Source of the DNA: Acidobacteriota bacterium
GTDB taxonomy: Bacteria > Acidobacteriota > Blastocatellia > Pyrinomonadales > Pyrinomonadaceae
Length of the DNA stretch: 51,776 nt
Reading direction: 5' to 3'
NCBI GenBank assembly: GCA_025463125.1
Contig: JAOAPX010000071.1
Span: 1 to 51,776, forward strand
The position numbers and the translations under genes are program-made. Positions within the stretch are counted from its first letter, which is position 1. Every line of letters starts with the position of its first letter. Shown in pieces: positions 26,786-34,871 of the stretch. The notes beneath the pieces were generated by a model. It was given only the letters and a program-made list of their open reading frames with translations. It did no database searches and had not been told where the DNA came from.

Positions 26786-27817
26786 ATGCGGATTACCGAT
26801 TACGAATTTGAACTGCCTGAAGATTTGATTGCGCAGAAGCCCCTGGAGAATCGTGAAAGTTCACGGATGCTTGCCGTAAATCGTTCGGAGAAAAGTTGGA
26901 GCGATGCCGGATTTAACGAGTTTCCGCGTTTTTTGCGCGAAACGGATGTTTTAGTTTTAAATAACACGAAGGTTTTTCCGGCGCGCTTGTTCGGCGAAAC
27001 GGAAACTGGCGCCAATATTGAAATTTTTCTGGTTAAAGAAACGGAAAATCAAATTTGGGAAGCTCTCGCGCGCCCTGCAAAACGACTGAAAATCGGCAAA
27101 AAAATAAATTTCAATGAAAATCTAACGGCTGAAGTCGTCGGCAAATCAGACGAAGGTCGCGTTTTCATACGTTTTTACGCAAAAGGAAATTTCCATGAGA
27201 TATTGGATCAAATCGGGAAAACTCCTCTGCCGCCGTATATCAAACGAGGCGAAGGCGGATTGGACGAAGACCGCGAGCGTTATCAAACGGTTTTCGCAAA
27301 AGAGCGCGGCGCAATCGCCGCGCCGACCGCGGGGCTACATTTTACGCCGCAGATTCTCGAAGATATAAAAAATAAAGGCGTAGCCGTAACGGAAATAACT
27401 CTGCACGTCGGTTACGGAACTTTCGAACCGGTGCGCGTCAGCGATTTGTCAGAGCATAAAGTTTTGCCGGAAAATTATGAAATCAGCGAACAAGCAGCCG
27501 AAACTTTAAACCGCGCAAAGGCTGAAAACCGCCGCATAATCGCCGTCGGAACGACAACGACGCGCGCTTTGGAATCCGCGATTGAAAAAGATAAACGATT
27601 TACGGCTGGGAAAAGCGCCGCCGGTTTGACCATTACGCCGAATTACGAATTTCGCGCAATTGACGGGCTTCTGACAAATTTTCATTTGCCGCAGTCTTCG
27701 CTTCTTGTTTTAATTTCTACTTTCGGCGGCTACGAACTTATAATGAAGGCTTACCGGCACGCTGTTAAATCGCGTTACAGGTTTTACAGCTACGGCGATT
27801 GCATGCTGGTAATTTGA
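26786..27817 (+). CDS. queA: S-adenosylmethionine:tRNA ribosyltransferase-isomerase
   Basis: Transfers and isomerises the ribosyl moiety of SAM to preQ1 in tRNA, giving epoxyqueuosine. The 343-residue length is that of the family. Motifs seen: MRITDYEFELPEDLIAQKPL at the start, DVLVLNNTKVFPARLFGE near 52-69, GKTPLPPYIKR near 143-153, then RYQTVFAKERGAIAAPTAGL near 165-185, HVGYGTFEPV and the ending GDCMLVI. Other queuosine genes are not in the window. No Shine-Dalgarno site precedes the ATG. Confidence 0.97.
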   Translation: MRITDYEFELPEDLIAQKPLENRESSRMLAVNRSEKSWSDAGFNEFPRFLRETDVLVLNNTKVFPARLFGETETGANIEIFLVKETENQIWEALARPAKRLKIGKKINFNENLTAEVVGKSDEGRVFIRFYAKGNFHEILDQIGKTPLPPYIKRGEGGLDEDRERYQTVFAKERGAIAAPTAGLHFTPQILEDIKNKGVAVTEITLHVGYGTFEPVRVSDLSEHKVLPENYEISEQAAETLNRAKAENRRIIAVGTTTTRALESAIEKDKRFTAGKSAAGLTITPNYEFRAIDGLLTNFHLPQSSLLVLISTFGGYELIMKAYRHAVKSRYRFYSYGDCMLVI

Positions 27818-27877
27818 TTTTACGAGACATTCAATATCCGTAATATTTTGTCTATATTTCGCCGAAGCGAAAACTGA

Positions 27878-27957
27878 TTTTGTAAATTAAACTTTGTAAA
27901 TTAATTTGTAAACTGATCCGACTCACCTCGTAAATTAGATAATAAATTTGTAAAACC
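27878..27957. repeat. Iterated TTTGTAAATTA motif upstream of the STAS-like gene
   Basis: Five imperfect copies of (T)TTGTAAA(T/C)T occur in about 80 bp: near 27880, 27893, 27905, 27929 and 27948. The first three are spaced 12-14 bp apart. They lie between queA and the next gene. They may be operator-like or simple AT-rich slippage products. Confidence 0.4.
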
Positions 27958-27994
27958 TCGCGCCGCGAATTACAGGGATTCGCAAGAGGTCTTT

Positions 27995-28366
27995 ATGCCA
28001 TTTGACTATATAACCGACAGTGTTACCGATCTAGCTATTATTCACGCAATAAATAAATGCGATGTTCCGTCATTCAAAGAAATTATGGAAAATCTCGCAC
28101 GTGACCGACAATTTAAACGAGAAACCAGAATTCTGTTTGACGCTTCGCTGTCAAGCGTTCCTTCGCAGGACGAAGCTTTTAAGTTCGTCGAAGCAATAGG
28201 TCGTCTGGAAATCTTTACCGCGCATAAAATGGCGATTGTCGCGACGGAATTTAAGGTTTACGGCGTATATCGAATGATTGCGTCACTTGCAAACCGAAAG
28301 AAGGGATCGAATTTAAAGGTGTTTATAAGCGTCGCCAAAGCGATCGAATGGCTCGACAGTAAATAA
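27995..28366 (+). CDS. STAS/SpoIIAA-like small protein
   Basis: 123-residue cytoplasmic protein. The pattern is consistent with a SpoIIAA-like (STAS-related) fold: a strand ILFDASLSSVPSQDEAF near 46-62, a helix (KFVEAIGRLEIF), the strand KMAIVATEF near 78-86, then GVYRMIASLA and KVFISVAKAIEWLDSK at the end. The last pattern, with a helix ending in A-x-E-W-L, is common in SpoIIAA-like proteins of environmental bacteria. The assignment is from the alternating strand/helix layout, not from a diagnostic motif. AGAGG lies about 7 nt before the ATG. It stands alone between queA and the GNAT gene. Role unknown, perhaps protein-protein regulation. Confidence 0.6.
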   Translation: MPFDYITDSVTDLAIIHAINKCDVPSFKEIMENLARDRQFKRETRILFDASLSSVPSQDEAFKFVEAIGRLEIFTAHKMAIVATEFKVYGVYRMIASLANRKKGSNLKVFISVAKAIEWLDSK

Positions 28367-28520
28367 TAATTTGCGGCAAAACCGTTTCGTATGATTTTGC
28401 CGTTCAGACTCAGCAAAATTTTTTGCACGAAGCGTAAATCAAAGTGTAAAATCAATTCGGATTCTGTGTTTTTAAATGTTTACAAAACTCATCTGCGAAA
28501 ATAAACGTTCGTAATTTTTA

Positions 28521-29054
28521 ATGGCTGTCTTACAAACAATTCTTAATTTATTCGCTCACGAACAGGAAAAAGAACCCGAGATAATCGTGCCCGCGCCGCC
28601 GTGCGTTTATGAAATTCGCACGCTGACCGATAAACAGCAGAAAGAAGTGATGGATCTGAATCTTCGCTGCTTCAAAAACGGTGAAAATTACACGCGCCAC
28701 ACGTTCGCGTATCTGCTCGGCGACCCGAAAACTTTGAGCTACCGCGTTATCACGCCCGACGGCGAAATGGTCGGTTTTATTTTTGTGATGTTGTCCGAAA
28801 ACGGAACGGGACATTTAACGACGATCGGAGTTTCGCCGGAACATCGCCGCCGCGGACTCGCTGAAAAACTTTTGACGCACACCGAAGAAGCTTTGCGGAA
28901 ACGCGATGTAAATACGATTATGCTCGAAGTTCGCGTCAGCAATTCGGGCGCGCAGGAGCTTTATAAAGGCTTCGGCTACTCGACGGTTCAGCGCGTTCCG
29001 AATTATTATAATAACGGCGAAGACTGCTTTTTAATGGTTAAATCGCTGTATTAA
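28521..29054 (+). CDS. GNAT-family N-acetyltransferase, RimI-like
   Basis: Acetyl-CoA dependent N-acetyltransferase, similar to ribosomal-protein-alanine acetyltransferase RimI. After a 25-residue extension (MAVLQTILNLFAHEQEKEPE), the GNAT fold starts with YEIRTLTDKQQKEVMDL. The acetyl-CoA loop is IGVSPEHRRRGLAEKLL near residues 100-116 (R/Q-x-x-G-x-A pattern). LEVRVSNSGAQELYKGFGY near 135-153 contains the N-x-x-A-x-x-L-Y-x-x-x-G-F motif diagnostic of RimI-like enzymes. The target could be ribosomal S18 or another protein. The thiE gene starts 36 bp downstream, so both may be cotranscribed. Confidence 0.88.
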   Translation: MAVLQTILNLFAHEQEKEPEIIVPAPPCVYEIRTLTDKQQKEVMDLNLRCFKNGENYTRHTFAYLLGDPKTLSYRVITPDGEMVGFIFVMLSENGTGHLTTIGVSPEHRRRGLAEKLLTHTEEALRKRDVNTIMLEVRVSNSGAQELYKGFGYSTVQRVPNYYNNGEDCFLMVKSLY

Positions 29055-29090
29055 CCGAAAATCTTTTTTGCGAATTATAAAAATCCAATT

Positions 29091-29711
29091 TTGCACATTT
29101 TACTTCCGAAAATTTATCCGATCACGGACGCGCGTTTATCCGCAATTTCACACGCCGAACAAGTGGAAAAATTAATCGAAGGCGGCGCGAATTTTATTCA
29201 ATTGCGAGAAAAATACGCCGCGCCGATAGAATTTTATAAATCTGCCGAAATCGCTTTGAAATCAGCCCGGAAACATAACGTAAAAATTATTATCAACGAT
29301 CGTGTGGACATTGCCCTGGCATTAAAAGCCGACGGCGTTCATCTCGGTCAGGAAGATATCTCGCCGGTCGAGGCACGAAAAATACTCGGCGATAAAGCGA
29401 TCATCGGTTTTTCGACGCATAGTGTCGAACAAGCAATCGAAGCAATTCGCTTTCCGATTGATTACGTGGCTATCGGTCCGGTTTACGCGACCAAAACAAA
29501 AGAAAATCCGGACGCTGTCGTCGGGATCCAAGGTTTAAAAAAGGTTCGGGAAGCGATTGGAAATTTTCCGCTCGTTGCCATTGGCGGAATTAATTCTGAG
29601 AATCTGAGCGAGGTTTACGGAGCCGGAGCAGATTCCGCCGCCATAGTCAGCGGTTTGCTTTCCGATGCGGATAAGATTAATAAAAATTACGAAGTTCTGT
29701 CTTCGCTCTAA
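29091..29711 (+). CDS. thiE: Thiamine phosphate synthase
   Basis: Joins HMP-pyrophosphate and HET-phosphate to thiamine monophosphate. The 206-residue TIM barrel shows IYPITDARL at the start, FIQLREKYAA near 36-45, IIINDRVDIALALKADGVHLGQED near 71-94 in short pieces, GFSTHSVEQA, then DYVAIGPVYATKTKENPD near 125-142 and VAIGGINSENL near 162-172. It begins with TTG at 29091; the frame stays open only back to 29055 and offers no ATG or GTG, so a non-ATG start is needed. No TPP riboswitch or other thiamine gene is adjacent. Confidence 0.93.
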   Translation: MHILLPKIYPITDARLSAISHAEQVEKLIEGGANFIQLREKYAAPIEFYKSAEIALKSARKHNVKIIINDRVDIALALKADGVHLGQEDISPVEARKILGDKAIIGFSTHSVEQAIEAIRFPIDYVAIGPVYATKTKENPDAVVGIQGLKKVREAIGNFPLVAIGGINSENLSEVYGAGADSAAIVSGLLSDADKINKNYEVLSSL

Positions 29712-29860
29712 ACCCCGGTATTAAAATTTGTTTATCAAAGTTAAAAAATAGCTTGCCTTTTTTCTTATTATTTCGTAAAAATAGAGTAGCTGAAAAATCA
29801 GCCCGTACATATTCACAAATTATCCCGCCCTTTTATTTTCCCCGAGGAGTTATCCAACCG

Positions 29861-31060
29861 ATGAGTTTGCTTGATATAACACCAATTATAGAGCATATGC
29901 TGCTCACATCAGATAATGTCAGTGACTTAAATTTTTCAACCGGACAAAAACCGCAGGTAGAGATCAGCGGAAGCTTGTATTCTTCCACGCCTCTCGGCTT
30001 AGGAAAACTGACAGGTTATCAAACTGAAATGATTGCGATGGCGATTTTGCGCGATAACGCCGAAGCGGCGCGCCATCTTGCCAATTACGGAACGGCGGAT
30101 TTAAGTTACGCGCTTCCCGGGCGATGTCGTTTTCGCGTTAATATCTTTCAGCAGCGCGGCTCGTATTCAATCGTCATGCGCGTGATTCCGCACGAAGTTC
30201 CGAGCTTTGAATCGCTTAGTATTCCGCCGCAGCTGACGGATATCTGCAATATTCGAAACGGGATCGTTCTCGTCACGGGTCCGACCGGCTCAGGGAAGAG
30301 CTCGACTTTAGCCGCCGTCATCGATCGCATAAACGATACGAAAAGCTATCATATCGTCACGATTGAAGATCCGATCGAATTTCTTCATTCGCACAAAAAA
30401 TGCACGATCAACCAGCGCGAAGTCGGTTCCGATACAAAAGATTTTTCTTCCGCGCTACGCGCCGCGCTGCGGCAAGCGCCGAAAGTGATTCTCGTCGGCG
30501 AGATGCGCGATCTGGAAACGGCGGAAATCGCGCTCGAAGCGGCTGAAACCGGGCATCTCGTTTTATCTACTCTGCACACGATCGACGCGTCCAAAACCGT
30601 CGATCGCATCATCGGTTTATACCCGAAAAACGAAGAGAAAATTATTCGCACGCGGCTCGCGCAAACTTTTCGATACATTGTTTCGCAGCGCCTGATTCCG
30701 CGCGCGGACGGGAAAGGTCGAGTTGCCGCAGTTGAAATCTTAAAATCGAATCCGCGAACGCGCGAATACATCGAAAAAGGTGAATCCGACGGCAAAACTC
30801 TGCTCGAGGCGATACGCGACGGTGAAATCGACGGAATGCAGGATTTCGATACCGTTATTCGCCGGTTGATTGATAATAAAACGATTAGTCTCGAAGACGG
30901 GCTTTCGTTTGCCACCAACCAAAACAATTTATTACTGCAATTAAAAGGCTTATCTTCGACTGACGATTACAGTACCCCTAAATCGCCGCATAAGTCCGTA
31001 TCCATAAATCCGCTTCCGCCGCCGACCCCGAGAAATTCGGTGCTCGATATGATTGAATAA
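29861..31060 (+). CDS. Type IV pilus retraction ATPase, PilT/PilU type
   Basis: Hexameric secretion-type ATPase that depolymerises type IV pili and so powers twitching. I start at the ATG at 29861, preceded by GAGGAG; the open frame extends to 29753 with a low-complexity leader. The 399-residue protein has the PilT N-terminal PAS-like part (DLNFSTGQKPQVEISGSLY), Walker A GPTGSGKSST near 139-148, an Asp box (IVTIEDPIEFLH), Walker B VILVGEMRDLETAEIAL near 208-224 and the His box LSTLHT. The C-terminal tail after 350 is longer and more polar than in PilT. Two PilZ proteins and a response regulator elsewhere in the window may also act on surface motility. No pilin or pilBC genes are nearby. Confidence 0.93.
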   Translation: MSLLDITPIIEHMLLTSDNVSDLNFSTGQKPQVEISGSLYSSTPLGLGKLTGYQTEMIAMAILRDNAEAARHLANYGTADLSYALPGRCRFRVNIFQQRGSYSIVMRVIPHEVPSFESLSIPPQLTDICNIRNGIVLVTGPTGSGKSSTLAAVIDRINDTKSYHIVTIEDPIEFLHSHKKCTINQREVGSDTKDFSSALRAALRQAPKVILVGEMRDLETAEIALEAAETGHLVLSTLHTIDASKTVDRIIGLYPKNEEKIIRTRLAQTFRYIVSQRLIPRADGKGRVAAVEILKSNPRTREYIEKGESDGKTLLEAIRDGEIDGMQDFDTVIRRLIDNKTISLEDGLSFATNQNNLLLQLKGLSSTDDYSTPKSPHKSVSINPLPPPTPRNSVLDMIE

Positions 31061-31182
31061 GATTTAACGGTGAATGCTTAATTAAGAAATTTGTTTTTTG
31101 CTTTTAATTCACCATTCAACATTATTAACCGTTTCCCATTATCAAAAGTCCGCTATGTTTATGAGACTTTCCCGTTAACACT

Positions 31183-31914
31183 ATGATAATACGTTGCGAT
31201 AATTGTTCTGTTTCTCTGCAGCTTGACGAATCGAAAATTCCCGGCGGCAACTTTACGGTTCGCTGCCCGCGCTGCCAAAATATGATTCGCGTGCAAAAAG
31301 GCGCTAAAGGACACGGATCTTCGACCGTTCAGCATCTGGAAGCTAATAAACCCGCTCCGGCGGTCGAAGACGGCACGCGGCAATTTGCGGCGAAAGAATC
31401 GGAGTTTCAGATAAACTCCGCACTGCGTTCTTTGCTTTCGGCTTTAAAGACCGAAAATATGATTTTGAGCGTGGACGACGATAAAAGCGAAAAACCGCGC
31501 CGAGTTTTATTGTGCGTCGGGCAAAAACGCGAAGAAATAGCCAAAAAATTATCCGAAGCCGGTTACAAAGTTTATATCGCGCAAAAACCGGCGCAGGCAA
31601 ATGAACGTCTTCGCGAAGGAAAAACCGAAGTCGTGATTTTTTCTCCTGATTTTGCGGCTGAATTCGGCGGGGCGGCGATTTTGCAGCAAAAAGCCAACGC
31701 GATGTATTCTTCGGAAAGACGCAGGCTGTTTTTAGTCTCGCTCGAAGACGGCGGAACGACGATGAACGCGCACGAAGCTTTTTTGCGCAATCTGAATTTG
31801 ATCGTTAACACAAACGATATTCCGCAGCTTCCGCTCATCTTAAACCGCGCTTTACGTGATTTTAACGACCTTTACCATTATCTCAATAAAGCGCTCGGTC
31901 ATGAAGCGATATAA
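31183..31914 (+). CDS. Zinc-ribbon protein with receiver-like C-terminal domain
   Basis: Residues 1-37 form an MJ0042-type zinc ribbon (CDNCSVSL ... VRCPRCQNMIRV). A low-complexity linker with charged residues runs about 40-105. The C-terminal 130 residues resemble a CheY-like alpha/beta fold (RRVLLCVGQKREEIAKKLSE, then GYKVYIAQKPAQANERL, then TEVVIFSPDF) in which the usual acidic pocket is not kept, so it is probably a pseudo-receiver. Similar zinc-ribbon/receiver proteins exist in gliding bacteria. Its place directly behind the pilus ATPase gene suggests a role in pilus polarity or control, but that is inference. It ends 15 bp from the convergent fabF gene. Confidence 0.75.
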   Translation: MIIRCDNCSVSLQLDESKIPGGNFTVRCPRCQNMIRVQKGAKGHGSSTVQHLEANKPAPAVEDGTRQFAAKESEFQINSALRSLLSALKTENMILSVDDDKSEKPRRVLLCVGQKREEIAKKLSEAGYKVYIAQKPAQANERLREGKTEVVIFSPDFAAEFGGAAILQQKANAMYSSERRRLFLVSLEDGGTTMNAHEAFLRNLNLIVNTNDIPQLPLILNRALRDFNDLYHYLNKALGHEAI

Positions 31915-31929
31915 AACCGGCGCTCAAGC

Positions 31930-33198
31930 TTAATCAATTTTTTCTAAAATCAAAGCCGAATTTTTAGAACCGAAACCGATGCAGTTACACAAAGCGGTTC
32001 TAATGTCGGCTTTTTTCGCATGATTCGGCGTGTAATCCAAATCGCAGTTTTCGTCCGGTTCATCCAGATTAATGGTCGGCGCGATTATCTGCTCGTTTAA
32101 CGCCAGCAGAGCCGCTCCGATTCCCGCCGCTCCCGAAGCGCCCTGCGGATGCCCGATTTGCGATTTCGTCGCGGACATTTTCAATTTATAAGCATGTTCG
32201 CCGAAAGCGTTTTTTATGCTTTGCGTTTCGATGCGGTCGTTAAGCTGCGTCGAAGTTCCGTGAAGATTTACGTATTCAACTTTTTCGCCCGCGATTCCCG
32301 CGTCTTTCAACGCCAGACGCATCGCGCGCGCCGGTTCGACGCCGTTTTCCTCCAAACGAACTCGGTGATAAGCATCACAAGTCGAGCCGTAACCGGAAAT
32401 TTCCGCGTAAATTGCAGCGTTTCTTTTAACGGCGCTTTCCAGCGTTTCCAAAACGTAAATCCACGCCCCTTCGCCGACGACGATTCCCGAGCGATTTTTA
32501 TCGAACGGACGCGATGCGCGGATCGGCTCTTCGTTCCAGTCTCTGGTCAAAACCGTCAATAAATTGAATCCTTCGAGAATTCCGCGAGCAATCGGGGCAT
32601 CGACGCCGCCCGCAAGCATCATTTCCTGCTTTCCTAAAGCGATATGGCTTGCCGCATATGCAATAGCGTCTGTCGAGCTGGTACAGCCGGTCGAAACGAC
32701 GTGAGAGAGCCCGTGAAGCCCGAAGACCATCGAAAGTTCGCTGGAAAGTCCTCCGTGTGTGGAAGCCGGAATAGTGTAAATGCTCGCTTTCTTTTCCTGT
32801 CCGGTTAGCCAGTAAACGTATTGTCTTTCGGTAAAAGCCAAACCGCCGCCGCCCGTTCCCAAAACAACGCCGAAATTTTGCCTTTCCGTTTGAGTAAGTT
32901 TACCGGTCTCAATTCCCGCCTCTTTAACCGCCTGGCGAGCGGCGGCAAGCGCAAGCGGAACCGTTCGCGGAACGTGTTTTCGGTCTTTCGGATCAAGTTC
33001 GGCTTCCCAGTCAAAATCTTTTATTTCACCCGCAATTTTTACGGAGGAATTCGACGTGTCGAAACTTTCGATTTTATTTATTCCGCTCGTGCCTTGTGTG
33101 AGAGATTTCCAGAACTGCTCGCGCCCGATTCCGATCGGCGTTACGCAGCCAAAACCCGTAATTACGACTCGCCGAGGTTTCGCTAAATCTTTAAACAT
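31930..33198 (-). CDS. fabF: Beta-ketoacyl-ACP synthase II
   Basis: Condenses malonyl-ACP with acyl-ACP in fatty-acid elongation. The 422-residue thiolase-fold protein has the nucleophile Cys172 (VSTGCTSSTDA), His313 (NLHGTST), Lys345 and His350 (KSQIGHPQGASG) and the glycine-rich ending CNCIGFGSKNSAL. RRVVITGFGCVTPIG opens the fold near residue 9. The Cys neighbourhood reads GCTSST rather than the commoner ACAT, so a specialised synthase (polyketide-like or secondary FabF) is possible. No acpP, fabG or fabD is adjacent. The ATG has no Shine-Dalgarno site. A hairpin ending in a T-tract abuts it. Confidence 0.9.
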   Translation of the reverse strand: MFKDLAKPRRVVITGFGCVTPIGIGREQFWKSLTQGTSGINKIESFDTSNSSVKIAGEIKDFDWEAELDPKDRKHVPRTVPLALAAARQAVKEAGIETGKLTQTERQNFGVVLGTGGGGLAFTERQYVYWLTGQEKKASIYTIPASTHGGLSSELSMVFGLHGLSHVVSTGCTSSTDAIAYAASHIALGKQEMMLAGGVDAPIARGILEGFNLLTVLTRDWNEEPIRASRPFDKNRSGIVVGEGAWIYVLETLESAVKRNAAIYAEISGYGSTCDAYHRVRLEENGVEPARAMRLALKDAGIAGEKVEYVNLHGTSTQLNDRIETQSIKNAFGEHAYKLKMSATKSQIGHPQGASGAAGIGAALLALNEQIIAPTINLDEPDENCDLDYTPNHAKKADIRTALCNCIGFGSKNSALILEKID

Positions 33199-33201
33199 AA
33201 A

Positions 33202-33231
33202 AAAGTGCTATTGATTTGAGAATAGCACTTT
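33202..33231 (-). terminator. Hairpin with T-tract directly before the fabF start codon
   Basis: Perfect 11-bp arms (AAAGTGCTATT at 33202-33212, AATAGCACTTT at 33221-33231) with an 8-nt loop. Read on the minus strand it is followed by a T-rich tract that runs into the fabF ATG at 33198. It looks like an intrinsic terminator for transcription arriving from dnaN, or an attenuator of fabF. Confidence 0.6.
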
Positions 33232-33277
33232 CACAAAAAACTTAGCCAACATTTTTTTGCCGGAATCTTTTTAGTTT

Positions 33278-33574
33278 TTAGTAAATCAACCAGACATCGA
33301 AAGCCCAGCCGACTTCTCCCGCATAAGAAATCAGGCACCAGCGCCCGCGCCGCCCGTCAATCATTTTTTCTTGAAGACTGTTTTTTCCACCTGTCGGGCG
33401 TAAGTCTCGCCGTTTCGGTTTTTCTTTCAATTTCTATTTGCTAAAACTGTTTATCGGCAGGCATTTGCACAGTTTCCTGTCCGCCCGCCCGGGAAATAAA
33501 GATGCCCCGTCAGCCAAACAAAACCGCAGAGAATCGTCGGTATATGTAGTTTTGCAAACAGGGCACCTTTTCAT
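33278..33574 (-). pseudogene. Relic of a zinc-ribbon / SH3-domain protein
   Basis: From an ATG at 33574 the minus strand encodes MKRCPVCKTTYTDDSLRFCL followed by ADGASL. This is a CxxC-x11-C zinc ribbon that I recognise as the N-terminus of a recurrent acidobacterial protein type. At the far end, in the same frame, is RGRWCLISYAGEVGWAFDVW followed by LIY and TAA at 33278, a clear bacterial SH3 C-terminus. Between them lies an in-frame TAG at residue 47, and the more protein-like sequence (GGQETVQMPADKQF) is in another frame, so at least two frameshifts are likely. The total is only 99 codons, while intact relatives carry a membrane segment and linker between the ends. I read this as a decayed gene with internal deletion. 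Confidence 0.72.
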
Positions 33575-33695
33575 AAAGTTTTTGCCAAAAGTGAAAAGCT
33601 TGAATCGGTATTTTTAACTGTAAACCCTAATAACTTTCTATCCGTACCTTTTGCTGTTTTCACTTTTAACTTTTAACTTGTTCAGAGTTCAATTC

Positions 33696-34871
33696 TCATA
33701 TGCGCAAAGGCATAACGATGTATTTGTACGTATAGTTTTTATCGCCCGCGATGCTCATCTGCGTTTGCGCGTTTCCGTCCTTAAACTCAAACGAAACGCG
33801 AGGCTTGCCGGCGCTTTCTCTAACTTTTACTTTCTCGCCATCGGTTTCCTGTTCGGTTTCCGAAGCTTCGACGGCGCTGATTACGTTTAAGAAATCCTGC
33901 AAATATTGCGAATTGAAACCGATGTTTATTTCTTCGCCCGAATAATCGGCGACAACTTTTTCGCTTGCCTCGCCTTCTTCGGAACTCTGTGCACCGATCT
34001 CAATCTCGTTCGGTTTGATCGTTAGACGCACTGAGCGCGTTCTTTCGTCAGCCATCAAGGCGACACGTCGAATCGCGGTTTTCATCTCGTCTGCGTCGAA
34101 TGTCGCGACCTTATCGTTGTCTTTCGGAATAACCATTTCGTAATTAGGAAATGTTCCGGAAAGCTTGCGCGTGATCAGCAGCCGACCGTCAACTTCAAAA
34201 TAAATGTGATTCGGATCTTCGCCGAAACTGACTTCGCCTTTCGAATCGCGCGCTATTTTGACGAGTTCGAGCAAAGCCTTTTTCGGAATTAGCGCATCCA
34301 TCGCTTCCGTTGAAGTTCCCGGCAATTGTCTCTCGATATAAGCGAGGCGATGCCCGTCGGTCGTCACCATTTTCGCGGAATTTCCGTCAATCACGAATTT
34401 AGCGCCCGAAAGCGTAAATCTCGATTGCTCGTTTGTAATTGCAAAAGCCGTATTGTGGATAAAATGATTAAAAATCTCCGCCGAAAGTTTCATCGGCGCA
34501 TTTTTGAAAGAAGGAACTTCAGGGAAGTTTTCTTTGGAAACACCTGCGAGACGAAAATTCGATTTGCCGCATTGAAGTTTTACCCATTCATTTTCATCTT
34601 TTTTGAAATGAACATCGGCATCATCGAGAAGTCGAACGATGTCGAAAAGCTTTCTCGCCTGGATGCACATCGAACCGGCTTGTTTGATATCGGCTGGCGC
34701 TTCACAACGGATTGTAACGTCTAAGTCAGTTCCGACAATTCTTATGTTATTTTCACCGACTGATTCGATTAAGATATTTGATAAAACCGGAATTGTTGAT
34801 TTCTTTTCGACAATGCCCTGCACAAATCCTAGTTCATCTTTCAGAACGCTTTGCTTGATTACAAATTCCAT
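33696..34871 (-). CDS. dnaN: DNA polymerase III beta subunit (sliding clamp)
   Basis: Ring-shaped processivity clamp. The 391-residue protein has three clamp domains. It begins MEFVIKQSVLKDELGFVQGI, has the domain 1-2 pattern KSTIPVLSNILIE, LAGVSKENFPEVPSF near 107-121 and VTTDGHRLAYIE near 168-179, and ends YIVMPLRI, matching the usual MPMRL tail. Domain 3 carries an acidic/basic insertion of about 20 residues (ASETEQETDGEKVKVRESAG near 338-357). It lies downstream of dnaA on the same strand, with oriC between. A loose inverted repeat (33587-33597 with 33657-33667) follows the stop. Confidence 0.97.
   Translation of the reverse strand: MEFVIKQSVLKDELGFVQGIVEKKSTIPVLSNILIESVGENNIRIVGTDLDVTIRCEAPADIKQAGSMCIQARKLFDIVRLLDDADVHFKKDENEWVKLQCGKSNFRLAGVSKENFPEVPSFKNAPMKLSAEIFNHFIHNTAFAITNEQSRFTLSGAKFVIDGNSAKMVTTDGHRLAYIERQLPGTSTEAMDALIPKKALLELVKIARDSKGEVSFGEDPNHIYFEVDGRLLITRKLSGTFPNYEMVIPKDNDKVATFDADEMKTAIRRVALMADERTRSVRLTIKPNEIEIGAQSSEEGEASEKVVADYSGEEINIGFNSQYLQDFLNVISAVEASETEQETDGEKVKVRESAGKPRVSFEFKDGNAQTQMSIAGDKNYTYKYIVMPLRI

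Noticed and set aside
33278-33600. Structured non-coding RNA (6S-like or RNase P-like) between fabF and dnaN
   Set aside because: Local hairpins such as TGCCCTGT/ACGGGGCA can be drawn, but no RNase P, 6S, tmRNA or SRP consensus is present. Translation shows a zinc-ribbon and SH3 relic that explains the sequence.
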